Positions 42,780 to 50,706 of a stretch of 64,000 nucleotides of DNA are shown here, piece by piece; within the stretch, counting starts at the first letter, position 1, and every line of letters begins with the position of its first letter. This DNA is from Photobacterium swingsii (GTDB lineage: Bacteria; Pseudomonadota; Gammaproteobacteria; Enterobacterales; Vibrionaceae), in assembly GCF_024346715.1 (NCBI RefSeq), contig NZ_AP024853.1, positions 62,001 through 126,000 on the forward strand, given 5' to 3'. The position numbers were made by a program, and so were the translations under genes. The notes beneath the pieces were generated by a model. The model searched no databases. It was not told the origin of the DNA and saw only the letters and a program-made list of their open reading frames with translations.

Positions 42780-44283
42780 TGGCCTCCTGATAGAGTCTTC
42801 GGTACGAGTCGTACATCATTTTTTCATCGTAATAACGTACAACACGGGATTTTCCAATATCACCCGCTTTACGCCATTGTTCTGCATCGCCGAGCACTCG
42901 TGTTATGGCATTAGCACCATCAATCGGGCTCGCTATCGGAATAATTTCGCCGCATGATCCTAATGCAGCGTCTTCACCTGCTGCGCCATCAATAATTTCA
43001 CGGCAGGCACCGACTTCGGTCGCAATACAGGGAATGCCAGCAGCCATTGCTTCAAGTAAAACCAGTGGCTGCGCTTCACTGATAGAGGTCAGCATCATGA
43101 CCCCCAGTTGAGGCATGATTTCAGCGACATTTTGGCTGCCGAGCATTTTCACGTTATTCTCTAGCCCTAAACTTTCAATGAGGAGCTCACATTCATGAAC
43201 ATAATCCTCATCTTCTTCAGTTGGGCCGATAATCCAGCCTTCAACATCTGGCAGCGTTTCGACGGCACCTCGAATTGTACGGATAAAAGTTTTAATGTCT
43301 TTGATAGGCACAACACGACCCACAAGGCCAACGACCATAGGTGGTGTATCAGGACGTAATTTATAAGCTTCGCCAAATCGCGTCGTATTGATGCCATTTA
43401 CAATGACTTGAGTGCGGGTATCGGGCGCACCGTCTTTATGCTGTCTTTGTCGGTTTCCCTCAAACAAAGAGACGATTTTATTGGCTTGATGATAAGCCGT
43501 AAGCCCCAGCTGCTCAAAGAAGCGAATCCATGTCTTACGGGTTAAATCCATGCCTTTATGCATGCTGATATCGATGAGCTTATGGCGGTCTTTTATCCAT
43601 GTAGCTTGTGCTAAATCGATTTTACGTTCTTTGGTATAGATACCGTGCTCGGTTAACAAATATGGATTTTCTGTCTGTTTTTGACAGAGCGCTCCCAGAA
43701 AACCGGCATAGCCCGTAGAGACGCTGTGGAAGACCTTAGCATCAGGTAAATTTTGTGATATCTGCGATAAGATAAATAAAGGTTGATAGATATTGCGATA
43801 GGTCCAAAAGTAATCCACAAAGGATTGATGCTCGGCAGACGCCATATATCTATTAGTTAGCACTTCCCACGAAGCTTCGCTGTACAAGAAATCGCTAAGC
43901 GTTAGCTGATTATTTTTGCCTAAGAACTCAGATACGTCTTTCAGTAAGTCTTCAGGGATCGGCGTGTCATTTTTTTCAAAGAAGGATAAAAATTTCCCCC
44001 AAGCGTCGAAGAGTTTACTGTTTCCTTTACGCGCTTTAGGTTTCAAATTGCCGTTATTTGCAAGTAAGAAGTGGACGTCAAACCCCACGACATTATCAGG
44101 GAAATCATAAGCGGGTTTATCATAAAAATCGGGATGCCCGCCTAAAAAGATTAAGTGAAAGTTAAACTCGGGTAAGCCGCTGATAATTTGATGTACCCAG
44201 CTCGATACACCTCCTCGAACGTAGGGGTATGTGCCTTCAAGTAGCAGGCATATATCTATGTCACTCTTTTTTTTCATGCCCAA
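42757..44283 (-). CDS. pelF: PelF, GT4-type glycosyltransferase
   Basis: The 508-residue cytosolic enzyme shows the GT-B fold of PelF: an N-terminal LLLEGTYPYVRGGVSSWVHQ and a C-terminal nucleotide-sugar domain with VVGLVGRVVPIKDIKTFIR and EAQPLVLLEAMAAGIPCIA (the EX7E motif). It polymerises the cationic Pel polysaccharide of N-acetylgalactosamine and N-acetylglucosamine from UDP-sugars. It overlaps pelE by 10 bp and pelG by 23 bp. Confidence 0.95.
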   Translation of the reverse strand: MGMKKKSDIDICLLLEGTYPYVRGGVSSWVHQIISGLPEFNFHLIFLGGHPDFYDKPAYDFPDNVVGFDVHFLLANNGNLKPKARKGNSKLFDAWGKFLSFFEKNDTPIPEDLLKDVSEFLGKNNQLTLSDFLYSEASWEVLTNRYMASAEHQSFVDYFWTYRNIYQPLFILSQISQNLPDAKVFHSVSTGYAGFLGALCQKQTENPYLLTEHGIYTKERKIDLAQATWIKDRHKLIDISMHKGMDLTRKTWIRFFEQLGLTAYHQANKIVSLFEGNRQRQHKDGAPDTRTQVIVNGINTTRFGEAYKLRPDTPPMVVGLVGRVVPIKDIKTFIRTIRGAVETLPDVEGWIIGPTEEDEDYVHECELLIESLGLENNVKMLGSQNVAEIMPQLGVMMLTSISEAQPLVLLEAMAAGIPCIATEVGACREIIDGAAGEDAALGSCGEIIPIASPIDGANAITRVLGDAEQWRKAGDIGKSRVVRYYDEKMMYDSYRRLYQEAIDGRNRV

Positions 44284-45245
44284 TACTCCTTTATCTGGCT
44301 TAGCTTTTCGCCTTTTTGTTCAGGGAAATAGCTAATGTAATATTTCGCAGTTTCGTAATCGCCAGCTTCGTAAGCCGCTTCTGCAAGGTAAGGGGCGACT
44401 TGCTTGACTCTTAAGCCACCATCCATGGCTTGCGTTAGGCATTGCAATGCATCCTTTGGTCGTTGTTGTTCTAACATGACTCGACCAAGTAATAGATAGC
44501 TGGATGCGTTGGGTGAAATATTATTGGCAAGAGTGAGGTAATGCTCAGCTTGATCTAAGTAGTGTTTACGTAAAGCGCCCTCAGCAATCCCTAAATAACA
44601 TAACTCCCAATACTGTTGTGCTATCTCATAGGCTTTACTGGCTTGCTCACGGTATTGGAATTGGCCTTTGAAAAGGGATATTGCTTCGTTGATTTGGGAT
44701 TCTATGGTTTCAAGTGATGCATAGGCTAATAGGCGAACATCATCAGACAAATCTTTCAGCGCAAGCTGCAATAAAGGTACGGCTTGGGGTTTGGGTAAAT
44801 GACGAATGGCACTGACCGCTAATAAGCGACGCTCTGGGTCGTCGTTATGCAGCAGAATTTCGCGTAGGGCACCCGCACCAAATTGTGTACCAGACAAGTC
44901 GCCAGGACTTTGTGGTAGTGGGGCCTCTTCACACTCTTGCCAAGTGATTAGGCTTTGTTTTCTTGGTATGTATAAGGCAACTAGCAAGGATGCCGCTGTG
45001 CCTATCATGCCAAATAGTGGTAAGAAAAAGTTAAAGAAAAACAAGAAGCTTACCGAACTAATGACGGGCGTTTTGTATTTCTTTGGTAGCAGAATCCAGC
45101 ATAAAAAGGTAAAACTGGCGCAGGCGATGGCATGGCTTGAAATAAATCCAACCCAATGCATCTGCGTCATTTCTTTATCGAGCAGAATATAAAAGCCGAT
45201 TGTCTCAAACGCTAGGGTTTGAAGAAATAGCCAAGCTTTCATCAT
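44274..45245 (-). CDS. pelE: PelE, membrane protein with HEAT/TPR repeats
   Basis: The 323-residue protein has two to three N-terminal transmembrane helices (to about residue 95; FYILLDKE, HAIACASFTFLCWILLP, FLFFFNFFLPLFGMIGTAAS). A HEAT-like segment follows (NDDPERRLLAVSAIRHLPKP), then TPR-like repeats (LDQAEHYLTLANNISPNASS). Length and topology match PelE, part of the PelDEFG inner-membrane synthase complex. It overlaps the end of pelD by 41 bp. Confidence 0.88.
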   Translation of the reverse strand: MMKAWLFLQTLAFETIGFYILLDKEMTQMHWVGFISSHAIACASFTFLCWILLPKKYKTPVISSVSFLFFFNFFLPLFGMIGTAASLLVALYIPRKQSLITWQECEEAPLPQSPGDLSGTQFGAGALREILLHNDDPERRLLAVSAIRHLPKPQAVPLLQLALKDLSDDVRLLAYASLETIESQINEAISLFKGQFQYREQASKAYEIAQQYWELCYLGIAEGALRKHYLDQAEHYLTLANNISPNASSYLLLGRVMLEQQRPKDALQCLTQAMDGGLRVKQVAPYLAEAAYEAGDYETAKYYISYFPEQKGEKLSQIKEYWA

Positions 45246-46548
45246 AAGCTCCTAGTTCATCCATGAAGGCTGTGATTTCTGCGTTATCCGTGTCTAAAGA
45301 GAGTGGCCCTAGGATATCAATATCACTGATAGCCTCTCCGATATTGTTTTTGAGTAAATCGGTGACACGGGCAATGTATTGCTGGCTGTCGTAAGTTGTG
45401 GTTAGCGGGAGTAGTACCACTAACACCGGGTTGTTCGTCAGGGACTTACAAGTCCAGTAGACGTCAGCACCACGACGGAAATTCACTACGCTACTCAATA
45501 CATTACCATGTTTACCTGAGCTATCAACAAAGGCGACAACATTACTATCAGCACCGTAATGGCGTTTATTGTATTTAGCGCGCGCCATGTATTTCAAAAA
45601 GAGGTCGCTTTGATTTGCTTTCAGAACAGGGGTGAGTAAAGCATCACTGAGCAAGTCAGCCGCATGGTTAGCAACCAATGATAATAGGGCAACATTGGCT
45701 GGTGTTAGCATGAAGAATTTTGCATTTTCAGCTAGCGCAACGGCTTGTAAATTGCCCATAGTATCGAGTAAAGGGATACAGAGTTGGTAGCGGGATTTGT
45801 GAATCTCATTTTCACCTATGGTTGCAGGTGATAGTAATTTTTTAGATGCCAACATATCTTGTAGCATCGGGTCTTTGATTATGAGCTGGTGGTGATCCCC
45901 GATGATGGCGTGAGGCTGTTTGTCTATTTTATTTTTGGTCACTTTGTACAGACCAGCCACTTGCAAACCACCTATTTCGGCGAGAAGGTTTAGCAGTGGA
46001 TGCCCGATGTTCTCAATACGCTTATCTGCATGAGCGGAGGCAATCTTTTGTAAGGTGTTAATACTTGCCCGCAAGCTGATTGTTTGACCAGCAGTGCGTT
46101 GTTCTAACTGATCATGTGAGACTTTAAGCAAGTGATAGTTTTTTGTAAAACTATCGAGTTTCTGGCTCATATACTGATGATCAAGAATATGACGTTGATT
46201 AATATTGTGCCAATAGTCTCGAAACTCTCCCGCAATCATAGCTGTTAGTATGGTTCCAACGGCTAATGAAAAGGGGTAGAACTCAAGTACGCCAGTGATA
46301 CGCATCGCAGTGGCTAAGCCAGCTGTTGTGATCAATGCGCAAATGAATCCTTTGGCAAAGCCATAGCGTAACGATATTAGCAGTGGACCAAAAAGAGGCC
46401 AGAAGAAATTATGATCCGTAGAAGTGGGGGCTAACGAATCTGACTTCATCCAAATAAATATTGCCAGCAATGCAATAACGGCCGTTTCCAGCCATGCAAA
46501 GCCCTCTTCTTTAAAGCCAATGATGAAGCGTTGCCATAGTTTATTCAT
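45205..46548 (-). CDS. pelD: PelD, c-di-GMP receptor of the Pel synthase
   Basis: The 447-residue protein has four N-terminal transmembrane helices, a coiled coil (about residues 125-160), a GAF domain and a degenerate GGDEF domain at the C-terminus. The inhibitory-type RxxD motif is intact as R359-G-A-D362 in VNFRRGADVYW. In Pseudomonas PelD this site binds c-di-GMP dimers and switches on Pel synthesis. Conservation here indicates c-di-GMP control of the operon product at the protein level. Confidence 0.93.
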   Translation of the reverse strand: MNKLWQRFIIGFKEEGFAWLETAVIALLAIFIWMKSDSLAPTSTDHNFFWPLFGPLLISLRYGFAKGFICALITTAGLATAMRITGVLEFYPFSLAVGTILTAMIAGEFRDYWHNINQRHILDHQYMSQKLDSFTKNYHLLKVSHDQLEQRTAGQTISLRASINTLQKIASAHADKRIENIGHPLLNLLAEIGGLQVAGLYKVTKNKIDKQPHAIIGDHHQLIIKDPMLQDMLASKKLLSPATIGENEIHKSRYQLCIPLLDTMGNLQAVALAENAKFFMLTPANVALLSLVANHAADLLSDALLTPVLKANQSDLFLKYMARAKYNKRHYGADSNVVAFVDSSGKHGNVLSSVVNFRRGADVYWTCKSLTNNPVLVVLLPLTTTYDSQQYIARVTDLLKNNIGEAISDIDILGPLSLDTDNAEITAFMDELGAYDESLAISSNPSV

Positions 46549-46598
46549 AAGCCTACTCGCAGAGTTTGTTTCTTTCTATATCAACAATCGCTGCCATG

Positions 46599-47120
46599 CT
46601 ATTCAAGGTTTTCAACGTTGACCCCATCTAGCAGTTCATCGATCACGATATGCCCAGTGCCACTAACACTTTCTCGACCCCAGCCACCACGCGAGCCCGT
46701 CGCACGCCAAAGTGTTGTTTTACTTTTCGCCGATTTTATTTCGAGCGTAATACCAACAGCAGGCTCACCATCTAACCCGCTTTTATAGTGCCACTCTTCC
46801 ACTGAGCCTGTAATAATGTAATCAGCAGGTTGTGATGCTAACCACGTCTGCGCTTGTCTTCGTTTGGCTGAATCATCAATGATCACAGCAAGATCATTTG
46901 TGTTTAGCTCTGGATATATAGTGGCACGGATCCCTTTGGCGTAAAGCTGAGCATTGAGAATCTCCTCTACTTTCTCTGCTGCCATGGGGGTATTTGAGTG
47001 GTTTGCCATTGGCATGATGACCCAATGACTATTTGCCGCAAAAACTGGGCTATCTGGTACTTGGTAACTAGAACAGGCGCTTAACCCTGCAATGGAAGCA
47101 GCAAGTAAGATGCGTTTCAT
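46599..47120 (-). CDS. pelC: PelC, outer-membrane lipoprotein
   Basis: The 173-residue protein has a lipobox, GLSAC-SS, after MKRILLAASIA. The mature part begins VIMPMANHSNTPMAAEKVEE, close to PelC, which forms a dodecameric ring on the periplasmic face of the PelB export channel. It is 15 bp from pelB and is followed by pelD after 50 bp. Confidence 0.9.
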   Translation of the reverse strand: MKRILLAASIAGLSACSSYQVPDSPVFAANSHWVIMPMANHSNTPMAAEKVEEILNAQLYAKGIRATIYPELNTNDLAVIIDDSAKRRQAQTWLASQPADYIITGSVEEWHYKSGLDGEPAVGITLEIKSAKSKTTLWRATGSRGGWGRESVSGTGHIVIDELLDGVNVENLE

Positions 47121-47135
47121 CCGGCTTCTCCTTAA

Positions 47136-50100
47136 TTAGAAACTGTAGTAATAGCCAAAAGCTACTTTTAGCGACTCATCGCCATTTCGGTCTTGGCTTT
47201 GCCAATCAACACCCATGTAGAGTTCGTCATTTCCGATAATTCGCCAACCGAGGCCGGCACTTAACGTCATATCAATTTGTTGGGCTTCTACGTTATAGCC
47301 CACAGAACTATCTAGCCAGTAACGAGGTGAGGGTGCTGTTGGCCCAGGAACTCCTGGTTCCCCGTGCCACACTCGGTGACCAATTGATAATCTTTGGTAG
47401 CGCTCAGCAATAAAATCACTGGGGGCAAGTGGCCTAGATCCTTGTTGCCAGCGGTTAACTCCCCTCATTGGGGCGTTACTGTGGCTGACCTGTTGCATGC
47501 TAAATTCGCTATAAACTTGCCATGCTGGGTCATTAAAGAAAAATTGTTCGCTGGCGCGGATATTCATGTCCCAGCCACGGCCGATATCATCACCAAAGCG
47601 CGTTGATAAATCATGAAGACTGACTTGCATTGCTAGATTTTCACGCGCTGTAGGTTGATAGTTCACGTTTATACCGAGAACATTATCTTGCCCAGCGAGG
47701 GTCATTAATTGGCTGGCCTCGAGATGATTGTTAATGCCTAATTTAATCCCACCAGACCAATAGCTTTTCAGTTGGGTGTTAAATTCGGCTAATACACCAA
47801 GGCGTTGATCGCCAACACCTTGTGCAAGATCCGCTTTAACAGCCCATGTACTTTCATTCTGCTGCCAATAAAAACCGCCTCGTAGTCGAAATTCATCATC
47901 GATGGGCGTTTTACCTAATAGCTCAGGAGTATCTGCTTGTTGGTAATCACTACCTAGGCGGTAATAGCCGTTGTAGTGTGGAGCGTAGTAATCCAGACTA
48001 AAGCGATTGATATTCCACTGAGTGATGGATGTTTGTTGGGCGCGAACGCTGTGTGTTTTATTCGGGTGTTGATTTACATGATTCTTACGTAGTTGCTTTT
48101 CGGCCACTTCATCTGCAAGTACGCCAATTTCTTGTTGAGCTTGCTGCCATGCTTGTTGATGCCTACCTACAGCTTGTAGTGCGTAATTTTTATCAGCAAC
48201 GGGTAAGGTCAGCGATTCAATGAGAAGTTTTTCCATAGCTTCACGATCGTGTTTCTCTATCGCAAAAGAAAGTTGTTGCCAATCTGGTAGCTGGTATTGG
48301 CTGAGTGCCGTTTTTTCATGCCAATAAAGTGCAACATCAGGGCGACCTTGAGCAAGGTAGTATTGGATCAGTTCGGCGACATTATTCGTGTTTGGTTGAG
48401 CGAGGGTATTGGCTTCGACCAATTTCAGTGCTGTTTTATCACCAACGAATAATGCGATTAAGGCTCGATGTGAAATGTCACCATCGGGCAGCGCCAGTAA
48501 AGATGTTGCCATATTTTTAGCGACATACTGGCGTAATTGATAAGCGCGATCATATTGTTCACGTAACTCCAAGAGAGAAGCGTAGTTCAGCAATAATGCT
48601 GCATCGGGTTTATCTGTCGCTTGGATTTGGCGGCGATACCAGAGATCAGCTTCATCATTTCGGCCAAGCTGTTGTGCGCTTGCGGCAAAAACAGACCAGA
48701 AGTCAGCATTATTCGCCAGTGGCAGGCGATAACTCTCATAAAGGGTACGCAGCTTGTCTTGATCATTAGTGGCAATTAACCACCACATATAGCCATTGAT
48801 AGCAGGCTGAAAACCAGTGTTAGTTGAGATAGCTTGCTGATAAAGTTGATGCGCACGTGCAGTTTGCCCTTGTTTAACGGCAAGTTGTGCACGGTAATAA
48901 GTCACTTCGGCATTACTTTTCAAATAGCGATCTTTGCTAGCAAGAGTAAAAAGTGCGGGCATTTGATCGAATGACTGAGCATCATTGCTGACTCTGATGG
49001 CCAAGAGTAAGAATTCACTATTACCAGACTCTTGATATAAGCGTGTGAGCTCATCGATATCCTTGATGGTAAAGGGGGCATGCAGCTGGATATAACGATA
49101 AACATCAATATTCGCCGTTGAGCGCTGCATTAAATATTGTTGGCTACGTTGTGCTAATGCTTTATTGCTGCTATCCCATGCTAAGGCTGCCACCATCTTA
49201 AGGTAATCATCGTCAGCAAGTTGCCAATCAGATGGCTCGATCAAAACCTCTAACGCTTGCTCGGGTTGATTGAGGTAGATATAGGCGTTGGCAAAACGTT
49301 CTGCTTCCTCTGTGGTTGGTTGGCGCAACCGCTTGAGGGCTTTTCTTTGTTTTATTACTTGTGCATGATCACTGTTATAAGAGTACAGACGCGATTTATG
49401 GCTCACTAAAGCGCTGTCATACGGTCGCTTCGCAGACAATGATTTAACACTACGCAATGCTGCAGGTGTGCCTTTGGCCTTTTCTAATGCATTTAGCCAC
49501 GCATCGTATTCGCTAGCTTTAAGAACATTAGCATAGGCGAGTGCATCAAAGAAAACCCCCTCATGGTAGATGTCACCTAAGGCTTTTGATTCTTCGATAC
49601 CAGCTCGAATTTGTGGTTCAGTTGCACTTTTCTTTAGTAATGCCAAGCTGGTCTTAAAGGCATTCGGGATATCACCTTGCCAGCGGTAAACCTTGTGCAA
49701 CTTATCCAAAGATGCTGATGTAGGGTTCTGACTGGTTGCTTGTGCTAATAACTCAGTTGCTAACGGCAAATTACCCAGTGAAATGGCAAGATCCGCGGTT
49801 TCTACTTGTAGCGCTGGTGAAGGCGCAATAGCTAACAACTGCTGTGATTTTTGCATTGCCAATTCGAGCTCACCTGCCTCTTTGGCTTGCTCGATCACTA
49901 GCATTAAATATTGTGGTTCATTAGCCAGTTTTCCCTCGTAATGTTTGTAAAATTCAAGGTTGGCAGCTGAGTTGTTAGAGCTTTGATTCAACGTGATGAG
50001 CGATGCGAGAGTTTCGTAACTTTGGTACTCCATGAATGCTTCACGTTGCAGTTTAGCTGCGTTTTCATAATCAGACGTTTGTAAGGCTAGTTCAATCAAC

Positions 50101-50660
50101 TCTTTATAACTGGTCTCTCCACTTTGTAGGTGAGGAGAAAGAAATTTAAAGGCGTAGTTAGGCATGGCAAGCGAGATGGCAGCATCGGCAAATTTTCGCG
50201 CAGTTGTTGCTTCTGGAATGTAATCAATATCCGAGAAAAAGTTCGCTATTTCTACATTTGCGGTTTGCTTTTCCTTAGTATTGTCGGAGTATGACTGCTG
50301 CAATAAAATATCCAAAAACAAAGTATGGCTATGCCAATCACGACGATTGTCTGAATAAAATAGGATAGGAGAGAGTGATTGTAAGGCGTCATCAACCTTG
50401 CCTAATTCATACTGATTTTGGGCTTGCATGAACATAATGGTGCGGTTTTGTGGCTCGTGGCTTTCTAACTCGTTCAGAAATGCGAGAGAGACTTCAGGTG
50501 ATGTTGAGCGAGAGATTAACTTAACCAACATGCTTTTTGTTGGCGCAACCAGCCATAACGCCCAAAGTGATGTGAGCGTTAATATAACCAGAGATAACCG
50601 ATTAACCAGTCGTATTCTTGGCGGATTCTTATGCGTGTCTTCTGACTCTCGTTTTTTCAT
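47136..50660 (-). CDS. pelB: PelB, TPR-barrel outer-membrane export channel
   Basis: About 1174 residues. An N-terminal membrane anchor (LVILTLTSLWALWLV) is followed by many TPR repeats over about 780 residues (for example NAAKLQREAFMEYQS, ARAHQLYQQAISTNTGFQPA). The C-terminal beta-barrel ends VAFGYYYSF with the terminal Phe. It is about as long as Pseudomonas PelB. I place the start at ATG 50660; a TTG at 50675 would add five residues and neither has a strong ribosome site. PelB guides Pel through the periplasm and exports it with PelC. Confidence 0.92.
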   Translation of the reverse strand: MKKRESEDTHKNPPRIRLVNRLSLVILTLTSLWALWLVAPTKSMLVKLISRSTSPEVSLAFLNELESHEPQNRTIMFMQAQNQYELGKVDDALQSLSPILFYSDNRRDWHSHTLFLDILLQQSYSDNTKEKQTANVEIANFFSDIDYIPEATTARKFADAAISLAMPNYAFKFLSPHLQSGETSYKELIELALQTSDYENAAKLQREAFMEYQSYETLASLITLNQSSNNSAANLEFYKHYEGKLANEPQYLMLVIEQAKEAGELELAMQKSQQLLAIAPSPALQVETADLAISLGNLPLATELLAQATSQNPTSASLDKLHKVYRWQGDIPNAFKTSLALLKKSATEPQIRAGIEESKALGDIYHEGVFFDALAYANVLKASEYDAWLNALEKAKGTPAALRSVKSLSAKRPYDSALVSHKSRLYSYNSDHAQVIKQRKALKRLRQPTTEEAERFANAYIYLNQPEQALEVLIEPSDWQLADDDYLKMVAALAWDSSNKALAQRSQQYLMQRSTANIDVYRYIQLHAPFTIKDIDELTRLYQESGNSEFLLLAIRVSNDAQSFDQMPALFTLASKDRYLKSNAEVTYYRAQLAVKQGQTARAHQLYQQAISTNTGFQPAINGYMWWLIATNDQDKLRTLYESYRLPLANNADFWSVFAASAQQLGRNDEADLWYRRQIQATDKPDAALLLNYASLLELREQYDRAYQLRQYVAKNMATSLLALPDGDISHRALIALFVGDKTALKLVEANTLAQPNTNNVAELIQYYLAQGRPDVALYWHEKTALSQYQLPDWQQLSFAIEKHDREAMEKLLIESLTLPVADKNYALQAVGRHQQAWQQAQQEIGVLADEVAEKQLRKNHVNQHPNKTHSVRAQQTSITQWNINRFSLDYYAPHYNGYYRLGSDYQQADTPELLGKTPIDDEFRLRGGFYWQQNESTWAVKADLAQGVGDQRLGVLAEFNTQLKSYWSGGIKLGINNHLEASQLMTLAGQDNVLGINVNYQPTARENLAMQVSLHDLSTRFGDDIGRGWDMNIRASEQFFFNDPAWQVYSEFSMQQVSHSNAPMRGVNRWQQGSRPLAPSDFIAERYQRLSIGHRVWHGEPGVPGPTAPSPRYWLDSSVGYNVEAQQIDMTLSAGLGWRIIGNDELYMGVDWQSQDRNGDESLKVAFGYYYSF

Positions 50661-50706
50661 ATCAATAAACTTCAACCCTGCTACGGTGGAGGCAAAAATG
50701 CATTAA